Origin: JAHELQ01 sp965603365
GTDB lineage: Bacteria > Acidobacteriota > Aminicenantia > UBA2199
Direction: 5' to 3'
NCBI GenBank assembly: GCA_965603365.1
Contig: CBFDCR010000017.1
Coordinates: 11,526 to 75,525 of the forward strand
DNA length: 64,000 nucleotides
Below the pieces are notes generated by a model. That model was not told where the DNA came from and did no database searches. It saw only the letters and a program-made list of their open reading frames with translations. The number at the start of each line of letters is the position of its first letter. Position 1 is the first letter of the stretch. Both the position numbers and the translations under genes were made by a program. Positions 25,552 through 34,239 of the stretch are shown in pieces.

Positions 25552-28396
25552 GAATGACCTCGTTCTGGCACCACTGTACCAGGAACTCCATGATGTGGCG
25601 ATGTTGGCCCAACTGCAGCAGTTGGCGTGAATCGGGCAGCATCTCCACGATTCTCAAGGTCCGGGGCACCTTGGCCAGGCTCTTCTCAAACAGGCTGACC
25701 AGGAAGGGATTGCCAAAGGAGATATACTGGGGCTTATAGTCGTCCCGGCCGATTTTTTTCCCCTCTTCGGCCTTGATATCTTCACGCTCCCAGCGGTTAA
25801 ACAAAAAAATGAACACTTCATCCGGTATACCGACGGTCTGGCGCCATTCATTCAACCGGCAAAAATAGCACCAATCGTCTTCATCGGTCCGGCGAAAGGG
25901 CAACTCTCCTTTCGGCACATACCATGTCCGCCGCTGCAGTACGATGCTGCCTTCGTAGACAATGCGGGGCTGCATCCGTATTTTCCCGCCGGTCTGCTTA
26001 TCTCCATTCAAATCCCCCTCCCAACCGCGATTGGCCGCATTGACCAGGGGCATGCAGAAGAGATAGCGGACCATGGTAAACTTCTCCAGCAGTTGAAACA
26101 GTTGGGAGCGTCCCATTTGGCCTTGAAACCCCAGATCGAACACAAAGGCCCTCTTCTGCGTGGGTTGGTGGTCCAGTTGGATGTCACCGCTCCCTTTATC
26201 CACCCTGACCTGGAGTTCCGTTATGGGAATCTGCCTTTCCGGCGGCAGGCTGTTGTGGCCGCTGGGTATCCAGATTTCAAAAGGCATCAACGGCGGGTGC
26301 AGGTTGGCATTAAAATAGGAGGCGTCGGTATCCTCGATAAAAATATAATCCCCCCGCAGCGATTCGTTGTGTCGGCGGACATCTTCGGTAATCGCAGCCT
26401 CGAAGACGTGGAGAAAACGGCTGAACATCTTGCCGAATCCGGGAAAACTGGCATTCAGCACGCCCATCAATCTGGCCTTGCCGTCATCTGCCTCCTGGAC
26501 AAAAAACTGAACAAAGGCGCCATAAGAACCGCGGCCGCTCCATTCGCCGGTACTTTCGGGAATTTCCCGGCTGAGGCGGTCAACCGTCTCAAAATCGATA
26601 TTGACTTCCTGTTGACCGGCGATATCCCTCTGTTTCATATCGGCTGATAAACGCTCCTGCCAGCGTTTATTCTCTTCCTTCCGGGCAACGACAGCCGGAA
26701 CCTCAAAGGCGCCTGACTGCTGCTGCTTCGCCTTTTCCAGTTCACGGGCCTCGGGTTTTTTAAACTCCCGGTAATAGTCCTCATAAAAGGTAAACAGATC
26801 GACCCTTGCCTCCGGGCCGTACTTCTGTTCAAAATAGTGGCGCATCTTATCCCGTTCGTCCCGGTGCCCTTCAAAACGCTTCATCTGCTGCAGCAGGCGG
26901 TGCAGGCTGGAGGTAAATTTTAACAGGCTCCGGCCATCGATTTCCGCCGAAATCTCCGCGGTGGTATCCTCGTAAAACATCTGCTCCGGTTTGAAATAAA
27001 AATAGGTGTTGGAGCGATGTCTAAATACTTCCTCCTTTTCCTCTTCTGCTTTTTTTTCTTCTTCCTCTTTCTTCTGCTCCCCCTGCTGCCGGATTTTCTT
27101 CAACTCCTCCGCCGACTTTCTCTCCTCTTCCGGCAGCCCGGCAGCCTCGTGCAGCTTCATACAGATCCCCCTGAATCGGCTGTAGGCCTGTTTAAGAATC
27201 TCCTGGCGGGTCTCTACCCCGGCCTCTCCATAACGCTCGGCCAACTGCCGAACCTCTGCCAAAACCCCGGTCAACTGGCTGACCAGAGGAATTTTTCCCG
27301 CCACCGGCGCCAACTGTTCCCGAAGTTTGATATCCCAGTCAGGATCGATGCCGGAGACCCCAAAATTGAACTCCAGGAAACCGTAGTCGATCAACTGCTT
27401 GAGATAGGCTTCGATCTCCTCGGCCGGGGCATCGATATATTCGTTATCTATAATGGAATGGATCAACTGGCCGATGGTGATACCCTGTCTCTGCTGCCCG
27501 CTTAAGACCCGGAACACCTCCAGTACCGGACTTCCGGGGATACGCTGAAAAGCCTCGATATTATTGCTGTTGGTTAAAAATACGTAATGATCATCTTGCT
27601 GCTTTAAGGTGGGATTGGGCCGCACCAGCAATAAAAGACCAATCTCTCTATTCTGGGTCAACAGCCCCTTTAGATATTGATACAGGAAATTGTTGAGACG
27701 AATATGATTCCGGGTCCGGGGTTTGCTGTCCCGGTTAAACGAAAACAGCGCGGCACTGCTGCCGATTTTGGCCATGGCCAGATTGGTAAAGGTGCTGAAG
27801 GGTGAGGTCTTGGCATACATGCGGGAGAGGTATTTTATCAGGCTTTTCTCTGTCTGGTAATCTCTTTTGCGCAACTGTGCGCCTCTTCCCAGGTACGACG
27901 AAATCCGTTCCAGTAGAGACTGGCTGGCTAAAAGCAGCCCCTTTTGCAGGATTTTACCCTTTGCCAGGCTGTGCAGACTCTGCCTGGCCCCTTCCATCTC
28001 CCGGCTAAATGTTTCCTGGCCTTCTCGATGGATTACCCGCATCGCTTCCGTTAACTTCCGGTACTGCCGCCACTCTTCTTTAACGGTATCGGGCAAATGG
28101 GGCAGCAGTTGCTCCATCTTTTTTGGTGGAAAGGGTCTCTCATTGTACACATCCCGCCGGAAGTTGAGCGCCAGATTCTGCAGCCTCTTGTCCACCAATG
28201 CGGGAATGATCTCGTACAACGCCGACGACATCCTCTCTTTCATTTGATCCAGTTCCCCCTGAAGGCGCATTTTTTTCTCGACCACCTTCATGGTCTCCGA
28301 CACATTCAGGCTTTCAAATTCCTCAAACGGGCCGCCGCTGACCCGCAGCATCACATGGGGAAACAACTCGATGCCGTCACTCACCGTCTTATCCAC
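25535..28396 (-). CDS. Lantibiotic dehydratase glutamylation-type protein (divergent LanB, second copy)
   Basis: A 953-residue LanB N-terminal-type protein with a GTG start closely behind AAAGGAGG. The most recognisable stretch is SRMYAKTSPFSTFTNLAM near residue 200, the equivalent of the R-x-TPFG motif of tRNA-Glu-dependent dehydratases. DYIFIEDTDASYFN and WIPSGHNSLPPERQIP lie in the second half. A coiled, Glu/Lys-rich insertion (KKEEEEKKAEEEKEEVF, residues about 455-475) is unusual. It lacks the elimination domain, supplied by the next gene. It could alternatively act as a PEARL-type peptide aminoacyl-tRNA ligase, but the adjacent elimination protein argues for dehydration. Confidence 0.8.
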   Translation of the reverse strand: MDKTVSDGIELFPHVMLRVSGGPFEEFESLNVSETMKVVEKKMRLQGELDQMKERMSSALYEIIPALVDKRLQNLALNFRRDVYNERPFPPKKMEQLLPHLPDTVKEEWRQYRKLTEAMRVIHREGQETFSREMEGARQSLHSLAKGKILQKGLLLASQSLLERISSYLGRGAQLRKRDYQTEKSLIKYLSRMYAKTSPFSTFTNLAMAKIGSSAALFSFNRDSKPRTRNHIRLNNFLYQYLKGLLTQNREIGLLLLVRPNPTLKQQDDHYVFLTNSNNIEAFQRIPGSPVLEVFRVLSGQQRQGITIGQLIHSIIDNEYIDAPAEEIEAYLKQLIDYGFLEFNFGVSGIDPDWDIKLREQLAPVAGKIPLVSQLTGVLAEVRQLAERYGEAGVETRQEILKQAYSRFRGICMKLHEAAGLPEEERKSAEELKKIRQQGEQKKEEEEKKAEEEKEEVFRHRSNTYFYFKPEQMFYEDTTAEISAEIDGRSLLKFTSSLHRLLQQMKRFEGHRDERDKMRHYFEQKYGPEARVDLFTFYEDYYREFKKPEARELEKAKQQQSGAFEVPAVVARKEENKRWQERLSADMKQRDIAGQQEVNIDFETVDRLSREIPESTGEWSGRGSYGAFVQFFVQEADDGKARLMGVLNASFPGFGKMFSRFLHVFEAAITEDVRRHNESLRGDYIFIEDTDASYFNANLHPPLMPFEIWIPSGHNSLPPERQIPITELQVRVDKGSGDIQLDHQPTQKRAFVFDLGFQGQMGRSQLFQLLEKFTMVRYLFCMPLVNAANRGWEGDLNGDKQTGGKIRMQPRIVYEGSIVLQRRTWYVPKGELPFRRTDEDDWCYFCRLNEWRQTVGIPDEVFIFLFNRWEREDIKAEEGKKIGRDDYKPQYISFGNPFLVSLFEKSLAKVPRTLRIVEMLPDSRQLLQLGQHRHIMEFLVQWCQNEVIHESAG

Positions 28397-28443
28397 AAAC
28401 CTCCTTTAATTCTTATCTCTGTATCTGTAACCATATTTTTTGC

Positions 28444-29355
28444 TTACTTGTTGTATTTTTGTCGGGCCAGGGTGGAGCGGTAGTGGTTGTAGAGGAAATC
28501 GTAAAGCACCATCTCGTGGGAACGCTGCTTGGATTTGAACAGGCGGTTATTCAGCATATGGATGTAACTACCCATCAGGTCATTTAAGGGCCGTCCCAAT
28601 TGCTGCTCCCGATCCAGGGCGAGTATTTGATCCGCCACCGGCCGAATGGCCGCCGACTTCCTGTCCAGCAGTTCAAACAAAGGCCGCATCTCATTTTCCT
28701 GGTCTTTGCCCCGATCCAGTACCTCCTCGATGTGGGGCCGCTCGTTCCGGTACTTGGTCTTTAACTGGTTCTTAACACCCTTATCCACCCGAAACTCCCG
28801 GGCAAAATTGGTCTTTAAAATCTCTGAAAGCTCCAATTTCCGGGGCAAGTCATACCGAAAATCATCGAGCAACGTATCGATGCCTCTTAAGCCGAACAGC
28901 CAGCGCACCACCTCACCCTCATCCCCTTCGATCATGGTCAGCATATCCACGATCATCCGGCTGTCGTGAAAAAACAATATTTCCGCCGTCTCCATGGTGG
29001 CCGGGCTGTACCTCTCGACCTCCCGCTGGTAGGTGTCGGCCTGAACCCTCCATATCAAATCTTCGGCCACGTAGGGGGCGGCCAGTTCTTGCACCGCCTG
29101 AACAATCGTGCCGACACTCCGGGGAGTCTGGAAGTGAAAACGCACCCGCAAATGAAGCCGGGGATCGGCATAGCGGATAAAAAACCAATGGTCGATCACC
29201 CCCTGGGACAACAATTGTTCCGTTAAAGGTTTGACTACATCGGTCAGGATGATATCCGCGGTCTTTGGACCGGTGTAAAACTTATAATAGAGCCACTCGT
29301 CGCCGGGGATAAAAGTCCGCCGAACTTGTGGTTGGGTCGAATTTTGCGGTTGCAT
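28444..29355 (-). CDS. Stand-alone SpaB_C / thiopeptide-type elimination protein (first copy)
   Basis: A 303-residue SpaB_C-family protein; the ATG at 29355 follows GGGGAG by seven bases, while the GTG at 29361 lies in the upstream gene's stop. Typical landmarks are DEWLYYKFYTGPKTADIIL, HWFFIRYADPRLHLRVRF, ERYSPATMETAEILFF with HDSRMIVDML, and the final GSYIHMLNNRLFKSKQR. It should catalyse glutamate elimination from glutamylated Ser/Thr. Its gene follows the 751-residue LanB without a gap, so the two probably form one split dehydratase. Confidence 0.85.
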   Translation of the reverse strand: MQPQNSTQPQVRRTFIPGDEWLYYKFYTGPKTADIILTDVVKPLTEQLLSQGVIDHWFFIRYADPRLHLRVRFHFQTPRSVGTIVQAVQELAAPYVAEDLIWRVQADTYQREVERYSPATMETAEILFFHDSRMIVDMLTMIEGDEGEVVRWLFGLRGIDTLLDDFRYDLPRKLELSEILKTNFAREFRVDKGVKNQLKTKYRNERPHIEEVLDRGKDQENEMRPLFELLDRKSAAIRPVADQILALDREQQLGRPLNDLMGSYIHMLNNRLFKSKQRSHEMVLYDFLYNHYRSTLARQKYNK

Positions 29356-29357
29356 GA

Positions 29358-31613
29358 TCACTCCCCTTTGCCTTTGGCGACATCTGTTTTATAAAAAGAG
29401 AAAATAAACTCGTTGGTAAATACCCCTTCCTCGTTTTTCACCAGTGCCTTCTCCGGCTCAAACAAAAATTCCACCAGTTGAAAATTGGGCCGGTTCTTCA
29501 CCACCGAAAACAGTGTCTGAATGCATAGTACATTTCCCAGGTTGATAAACAGGTCGTTATCGCCGTCCATTAGAGACACATAAGCCGGCATCCGCCGCTT
29601 TTCCCGCCACTGGCCCACCGCCTCCAGCAAACGATCGTCATCTTTTTTGATCTTCAGTAAATCCTTGATATCCTCCTTCCTGACATTCCAGCGGGCCAGA
29701 GATAAGATAATATTTCGATAGATCAACCGGGGCAGGAAGGGAAATTCATTGGCATGCTCGCCCCAGTTGAAACCAACCCCGCCCCGCTTATTCTGGGTCT
29801 GCATGTCGCACAGAAACTGGTAAACCGGTAAGGCGTTGAAGGAGTAATTGTGGGCCGAGCTCAAGCGGGGCCGAATCTCCTTGTTCAGCCTTTTGGAGCG
29901 GAGAAAAATATAATTCCCCCTTATCGAGACCATCAAATCCTGGAGGGGGATCTGGAAATCCCGGGGAACCGCCGCTTTGGCCAGGTAAGGGATCTCGTGA
30001 TCCCGCAGCACCGGCCGCAGCAAAATATTACCGATCCGGGATTCCGGCAGGTGGATAATTTCTGCATAAACGGTATCGGGATTGGTCTCTTCCTCCCGGC
30101 CGGTCACTGTCTTGACAAACTCGTGGGTGGCGGGATCGGCATGGCAAAAGCGGCCCAGCAAATTGGCGGCACTGGCGCCGCCGGCAGAATTCATGATCAC
30201 CCTCTTTTGGGCACTCTCTCCCTCACCCTCTACCAATACGCTGACCATGGTGGAAAAGGTATCGGGCAAATCGTCCCAACTGACCTCAAAGGGTTCGATA
30301 TCTTTATCGGTGAGTTCCACCTCGTATTGATTGTCTTCCAGCGCCTGCCTATATTTTCCCAGCAAAAACGATTGAACCCGGTTCCATCTCAATTCAAAAT
30401 CTTCACTTGAGGCCGGCAGCACCAGGTCATCCACCAGGGGGGCCACATCACCGGCATCGCTGTCCTGGCGATAGCCGACGCCGAATTCCGTATCCAGTGC
30501 CCGGATCAAGGGCACTTCCCGGTCTTCATACCGCTCATAAAAGGCCTCTCTAAAGCGACTCAGATTGGTTCTAGCAGGCCTCACGCTCAATCGATTCATG
30601 GCCTCAATGCCCTCAAAAATATCGTCTGTTAGGGATCGGTCCAGGGTGCAGGCGAGGGCGGGCTTGACCATATCGGTTTGAAACAGGTACTTCAATTCAA
30701 AATTCGTCACCAGGGGCTTCAAATCATCGGCAATCTTAGAATAATAGGCAACCGTCGAGCCTATGGGTGATCGATCCATCTCGTCCAATGATTTCCTGGT
30801 TTTTATCAGGGCCTCTTTGACAGCATCGATCTTCTCGATAGGCCCCAGTATCTTTAGAATTTGTTCCAGGAATTCCGGCCCGGTGATGGCCGGCTCCAAT
30901 TCATTGAGCAGCAGTTGACTGTCAATCAGTTCGCCGATAAACTCCCGGGCCTCTTCAACGGTAATTTCCTCATCCACCAGCAATTCCGCCAGATCCTGTA
31001 AGTAGGCCCCCTCCACCGCCGCGTTTAACACCCGCTGCAAGTACTCCGAATCGTCCACCGCCACGATATGGTGGGAGCGCCGGGCGGTCTGATAACGGAA
31101 TTCCACATACCGCACCTGGGTGCCGGCCGAGTAAATACTGGTATTGGGATAATATTTGATCTTATCCTTAATATCCGGATGCCCGGCCAGATCCTGGGCC
31201 AAGGCGCAGAGATAGTTCATGTCCAGCCGGGTATGGCGCGTATAGGCCGACTGGGGAGGTAATTCGATACGATCTGCCTCCTCCCAACTGCCCAGGCAGA
31301 AACCGGCAAACAGGCCAAAGGGGGTGCAGCGGCAGGACATGCGGATGATGTAGCGCAGCAGGGCATAGTGGAGCTTCTCTACCTCCTTCTTATCCGTTAA
31401 TTCGCCAGCCAACCACTTCTGCATTTTGTCGAATAAGTTGGGAGAGGCCAGCCAGATGGCCTCCTGGATCTGGGGCATCTGGTAAAGCCCCGTTAACTGT
31501 TCTACCGGCGTTTCCCTGCCGCCCACAACGGATTCAAGAAAGTTATAGGTGAACAGGGGAGAACGCAACACAAAGTACGGAAAATTCTGATAGGGAATTT
31601 TATTATTGCTCAT
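29358..31613 (-). CDS. lanB: Lantibiotic dehydratase, N-terminal glutamylation protein (LanB, first copy)
   Basis: A 751-residue protein matching the N-terminal (glutamylation) half of NisB-type dehydratases. It opens with YFVLRSPLFTYNFLES, has the RMSCRCTPFGLFAGFCLG motif near residue 95 with the conserved arginine, then TRLDMNYLCALAQDL. Further on are RIGNILLRPVLRDHEIPYL and SIRGNYIFLRSKRLNKEIRPR, which build the glutamyl-tRNA pocket. There is no C-terminal elimination domain; the next gene provides it. A promoter-like TTGACA-N18-TATGAT ends only five bases before the ATG, so a leaderless transcript is possible beside read-through from the precursor gene. Confidence 0.87.
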   Translation of the reverse strand: MSNNKIPYQNFPYFVLRSPLFTYNFLESVVGGRETPVEQLTGLYQMPQIQEAIWLASPNLFDKMQKWLAGELTDKKEVEKLHYALLRYIIRMSCRCTPFGLFAGFCLGSWEEADRIELPPQSAYTRHTRLDMNYLCALAQDLAGHPDIKDKIKYYPNTSIYSAGTQVRYVEFRYQTARRSHHIVAVDDSEYLQRVLNAAVEGAYLQDLAELLVDEEITVEEAREFIGELIDSQLLLNELEPAITGPEFLEQILKILGPIEKIDAVKEALIKTRKSLDEMDRSPIGSTVAYYSKIADDLKPLVTNFELKYLFQTDMVKPALACTLDRSLTDDIFEGIEAMNRLSVRPARTNLSRFREAFYERYEDREVPLIRALDTEFGVGYRQDSDAGDVAPLVDDLVLPASSEDFELRWNRVQSFLLGKYRQALEDNQYEVELTDKDIEPFEVSWDDLPDTFSTMVSVLVEGEGESAQKRVIMNSAGGASAANLLGRFCHADPATHEFVKTVTGREEETNPDTVYAEIIHLPESRIGNILLRPVLRDHEIPYLAKAAVPRDFQIPLQDLMVSIRGNYIFLRSKRLNKEIRPRLSSAHNYSFNALPVYQFLCDMQTQNKRGGVGFNWGEHANEFPFLPRLIYRNIILSLARWNVRKEDIKDLLKIKKDDDRLLEAVGQWREKRRMPAYVSLMDGDNDLFINLGNVLCIQTLFSVVKNRPNFQLVEFLFEPEKALVKNEEGVFTNEFIFSFYKTDVAKGKGE

Positions 31614-31618
31614 GTTTA

Positions 31619-31648
31619 ATCATAACATTTTTGGATTTATAGTGTCAA
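31619..31648 (-). promoter_or_regulatory. Promoter-like element directly before lanB
   Basis: On the minus strand TTGACA (31648-31643), 18 bases, TATGAT (31624-31619). The predicted transcription start falls on or next to the lanB ATG at 31613, which would give a leaderless mRNA. No Shine-Dalgarno site precedes the ATG. Confidence 0.45.
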
Positions 31649-31993
31649 CTAAAAGAATGCACAGGTGCCCAGGCCGGCGGACACGATATACACCGAAAAC
31701 CGGCTCAAGGCATACATGAACTGATTCATTTGATAGTGGGTGGACACCCCGGCTCGGGATCTTCTATTATTGTTCGTAATACCCCTGGTTTCACCCAATC
31801 CTTCGGGAGAGGGCAGGGCCTTCTGGCAGGCTATATACCGAGCTTCATTGCTGTCATGACTCACGAACCAGTCAAAGGTGAATAGGCTGAATGCCGCCGC
31901 CAATCCGATACTCAGTATCATGGAGACGGCCAGGAAGGATATTTTCTTCTTATTACTGCCCGTCTTTGCTCTCATCAACATTTCTCTTTTCAT
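31649..31993 (-). CDS. Small membrane protein in lanthipeptide cluster
   Basis: A 114-residue protein of unknown function between the precursor and lanB. It has two hydrophobic segments (SFLAVSMILSIGLAAAFSLF and FSVYIVSAGLGTCAF) flanking a soluble loop with one cysteine; the N-terminus is basic, so the loop should be outside. The start could be any of three ATGs in the first seven codons. A minus-strand promoter (TTGAAA at 32030-32025, N17, TATATT at 32007-32002) precedes it. Position suggests immunity, transport or sensing for the RiPP, but nothing in the sequence proves this. Confidence 0.55.
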   Translation of the reverse strand: MKREMLMRAKTGSNKKKISFLAVSMILSIGLAAAFSLFTFDWFVSHDSNEARYIACQKALPSPEGLGETRGITNNNRRSRAGVSTHYQMNQFMYALSRFSVYIVSAGLGTCAFF

Positions 31994-32001
31994 CTGTTAC
32001 T

Positions 32002-32030
32002 AATATAAACTAACACCTTTAAATTTTCAA
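32002..32030 (-). promoter_or_regulatory. Promoter of the small membrane protein gene
   Basis: TTGAAA, 17-base spacer, TATATT on the minus strand. The same -35 and -10 hexamers, with a 16-base spacer, precede the decayed precursor leader at 33.5 kb, suggesting shared control in the cluster. Confidence 0.5.
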
Positions 32031-32121
32031 ATATTAGCCGCCATATATTTCAGTTTTCTCGACTCTCCGCATATTTTGCCTGCACAAATCCTCCCGACTA
32101 TACGTCACCTCTTGCTTCCAA

Positions 32122-32147
32122 CCCCGGATCAACAAGATCCTGCCGGG
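32122..32147 (-). terminator. Hairpin after the precursor gene
   Basis: CCCGG-CA-GGATC TTGTT GATCC-GGGG on the minus strand forms a stem of ten pairs with a small bulge. There is no T-run after it, so it may attenuate transcription or protect the 3' end of the precursor message, the usual way to make more precursor than enzyme. Confidence 0.4.
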
Positions 32148-32169
32148 CTAAAGTCTTAAAATAACGGAT

Positions 32170-32388
32170 TCAGCAGCAATTTCCAGATCCGCACTGGGTC
32201 ATACATTCAGAATCGGTACACCCAGGAATACAAGTAAAAAGCGGATAGCAGGTAGGTCCATCAATTGTGGTTGGGGTTGGAAGTGGGCCAGGCCCTCTTC
32301 CCTTGACGACCCCCATCTCCTTGTTGTTCAAATGGGCAACCGTCTTTTTGTTTAAAACTAACTTTTTGTTAAACGTTTTTGGCTTCAT
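32170..32388 (-). CDS. lanA: Class I lanthipeptide-like precursor peptide
   Basis: A 72-residue peptide. GGAGGTGG lies just before the ATG at 32388, which is preferred over the upstream ATG at 32400 that contains the Shine-Dalgarno site. The leader (residues 1 to about 31) has the LanB-binding pattern FNKKLVLNKKTVAHL and NKEMGVVKGR, in place of the usual GG. The core is proline/glycine-rich, then cysteine-rich, with seven Cys (TCYP, TCIP, GCTD, ECMT, QCGS, NCC) and about nine Thr/Ser that could be dehydrated. The local promoter is TTGCAA-N17-TACAAT. It is followed by a hairpin and then the modification enzymes, so it is the natural substrate of the two LanB sets and LanC. Confidence 0.85.
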   Translation of the reverse strand: MKPKTFNKKLVLNKKTVAHLNNKEMGVVKGRGPGPLPTPTTIDGPTCYPLFTCIPGCTDSECMTQCGSGNCC

Positions 32389-32421
32389 AGCCACCTCCAT
32401 TCATAGTTTCTTTCTGCCACT

Positions 32422-32450
32422 ATTGTAAACAAAAAAAATAAATTTTGCAA
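32422..32450 (-). promoter_or_regulatory. Sigma-70-like promoter of the lanthipeptide precursor
   Basis: On the minus strand TTGCAA (32450-32445), 17 bases with an A/T-rich run, TACAAT (32427-32422), 33 bases before the start codon. Hexamers are identical to those of the kinase promoter at 15.8 kb. Confidence 0.65.
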
Positions 32451-32498
32451 CCTTTATTGATTCTTCCTGCAATCAGCCTGAAGGGGCGTTTTTTAACT

Positions 32499-33386
32499 TT
32501 AAAGACCCCCTGAAATGTCTATGATTTCACCGGTAATATTCTGTGAATGATCGGATGCCAGAAACATGACCAATTGAGCCACATCATCTTCTGTTGTAAG
32601 GTGTCCGGTATCGGTACCTGCCGTTAATCTTCTCAACATTTCTTCGGAAGTTACGCCTACTTTACTCGCCATTATTGGCAATCGGCATTTGATAATACGG
32701 TCTGTTAATACAAGCCCGGGTGCCACTGCATTGACGGTGATTCCATACATTGCCACCTCCTTTGACAATGTCCTGGTAAGGGTATTTAATCCAGCCTTAC
32801 TAATGTTGTAAGTGGCAGAATTGGGAGTATTCTTTCTATATGCTACAGAAGAGATATTGATGATCCGGCCAAAATTATTCTCAATCATTTTGGGCAGAAC
32901 CAATCTGGATAAATAAAAAATGCTGAAAAGATTGACTTGCATCACTTTTCTCAATTCCTTAATGGGAGTTTCAACAACGGGGCCCATGTATCCTGAGATA
33001 GCCGCATTATTAACCAGGATATCGATACGCCCAAATTCTTCGATTACATCATGAACTGTCTGTACTATCTCTTTATCTTTAGCCAGGTCGGTACGATAAA
33101 ATTTTGCTTGCCTTTCGTTATAAGAAACTATAGATTTAACGACACTTTTCCCCTTTACCTGATTTCGACCCAAAATAATGACTGAAGCACCAGCGATCGA
33201 GAGTCTGTAACTTATGGCCCTGCCGATTCCACCGGAACCGCCGGTCACCAGAGCGACCCTATCCTTCATGGGTTTTCTCCGCTCCATTTTTTTCTCCGAC
33301 TCATTCCCCATATTCGTGTTCATCTCTACATCACCCACGCTCTCCACGATGCCCCTGGCTGCGGGTTGGGAACGGATTCTATTCAT
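32499..33386 (-). CDS. Short-chain dehydrogenase/reductase (SDR)
   Basis: A 295-residue classical SDR. After an odd 40-residue N-terminal tail the Rossmann domain begins (DRVALVTGGSGGIGRAI, TGxxxGIG). NNAAISG follows, then the catalytic Ser (INISSVAY) and Tyr-x-x-x-Lys (YNISKAG). The C-terminus (DHSQNITGEIIDISGG) is that of FabG-like enzymes. It would reduce or oxidise a carbonyl/hydroxyl group with NAD(P)H. Its gene lies directly behind a decayed precursor leader and in the same reading frame, and in front of the true precursor. It could be a tailoring enzyme of the RiPP or a fatty-acid-type reductase captured here. Confidence 0.85.
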   Translation of the reverse strand: MNRIRSQPAARGIVESVGDVEMNTNMGNESEKKMERRKPMKDRVALVTGGSGGIGRAISYRLSIAGASVIILGRNQVKGKSVVKSIVSYNERQAKFYRTDLAKDKEIVQTVHDVIEEFGRIDILVNNAAISGYMGPVVETPIKELRKVMQVNLFSIFYLSRLVLPKMIENNFGRIINISSVAYRKNTPNSATYNISKAGLNTLTRTLSKEVAMYGITVNAVAPGLVLTDRIIKCRLPIMASKVGVTSEEMLRRLTAGTDTGHLTTEDDVAQLVMFLASDHSQNITGEIIDISGGL

Positions 33387-33404
33387 ATTTTCCCTCTTTG
33401 TGTC

Positions 33405-33467
33405 TCACAACCGGGCAGCGGTCTTTGGGATTAAAAACAGCCCTTTGTTAAACCTTATTAGCCTCAT
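33405..33467 (-). pseudogene. Decayed lanthipeptide-type precursor leader
   Basis: A 20-codon frame preceded by GGAGGTGG at the same spacing as the true precursor. Its residues (RFNKGLFLIPKTAARL) align without gaps to the true leader (TFNKKLVLNKKTVAHL), and the DNA matches at about three of four positions. A TGA ends it at the point where NKEM should follow. Six codons later, in the same frame, the SDR gene starts. I infer a duplicated precursor whose leader was cut off and whose core was replaced. Confidence 0.6.
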
Positions 33468-33502
33468 AACCACCTCCTAATAGCACTTCCTTCTCAATTA
33501 TT

Positions 33503-33530
33503 AATATAAATCAATAAAAGAATTTTTCAA
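33503..33530 (-). promoter_or_regulatory. Promoter before the decayed leader / SDR gene
   Basis: On the minus strand TTGAAA (33530-33525), 16 bases, TATATT (33508-33503). It would drive the SDR gene. Confidence 0.45.
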
Positions 33531-33569
33531 CTGAAAACCATTCTGTCGGTAATTTTTTTTGAGTTTTAG

Positions 33570-34124
33570 CTAAGATTTCCGATTTTTTTCAGGCAGAGGC
33601 AGCCATCTGGGTACCCTCTCTTTATACCGGCGAAAGGCTTCGCCGAATTGGGCTTCCAACAGCTTCTCTTCATAACCGGCAATGTAGTTGTAGAAAAAGA
33701 AGATGACGATCCAGAAGAGAAGGGAGAGGAGGGAGAGGGTGGCCACAATCATGCCCAGGTAGAGCAGCAGGGCACCCAGGTATATGGGGTGCCTGACCCG
33801 GCCAAATACCCCCTCGGTAATCACCTCCGGCGGGTTCCGCACCTCTTTAAACACAACCCACAGGCCTGTTTTGGCCAGGTAACCGGAAAAAAGAAACAGG
33901 ATGATCATCAGGGGGATCTGGATATAGTCGGGGAAACGGGGACTCAAGAATGTGGAAAACTTAAAAACGAACGAATCCAATCCCCAGATCAACAGGAACA
34001 GTGCCAGCAGGATCAGTTGGCCGGCATCGCCGAAAGGATGCTCCCCAACCAGGTCCGTCCGGCCCCCATGTTCGGATCTTTTCAAAACCCTCAATTCCTT
34101 TTCTTGTTTTGTCATTTCACTCAC
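33570..34124 (-). CDS. Isoprenylcysteine carboxyl methyltransferase-like membrane protein
   Basis: A 184-residue integral membrane protein (start GTG 34124 or ATG 34115). Four hydrophobic segments precede the family signature RVRHPIYLGALLL and the C-terminal block YNYIAGYEEKLLEAQFGEAFRRY. These mark the ICMT/PEMT superfamily, SAM-dependent enzymes that methylate carboxyl groups, lipids or other small molecules in the membrane. It lies upstream of the SDR and RiPP genes on the same strand; a role in tailoring (for example C-terminal methylation) is possible but unproven, since many genomes carry such genes singly. Confidence 0.8.
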   Translation of the reverse strand: MSEMTKQEKELRVLKRSEHGGRTDLVGEHPFGDAGQLILLALFLLIWGLDSFVFKFSTFLSPRFPDYIQIPLMIILFLFSGYLAKTGLWVVFKEVRNPPEVITEGVFGRVRHPIYLGALLLYLGMIVATLSLLSLLFWIVIFFFYNYIAGYEEKLLEAQFGEAFRRYKERVPRWLPLPEKNRKS

Positions 34125-34239
34125 TCACATTTCTAATTTCATTATACTACCATACGCCCCCCATTAAATAAAGTCCAACCCGCAAAAACAAAAAAAGTTA
34201 GAGTAGATGGGTAATAAACTCCTCTCCGGGAAAACTTCA

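Noticed and set aside
25535..28396. PEARL-type aminoacyl-tRNA ligase as the main call for the second LanB
   Set aside because: The overlapping elimination protein favours a dehydratase pair; kept only as an alternative.
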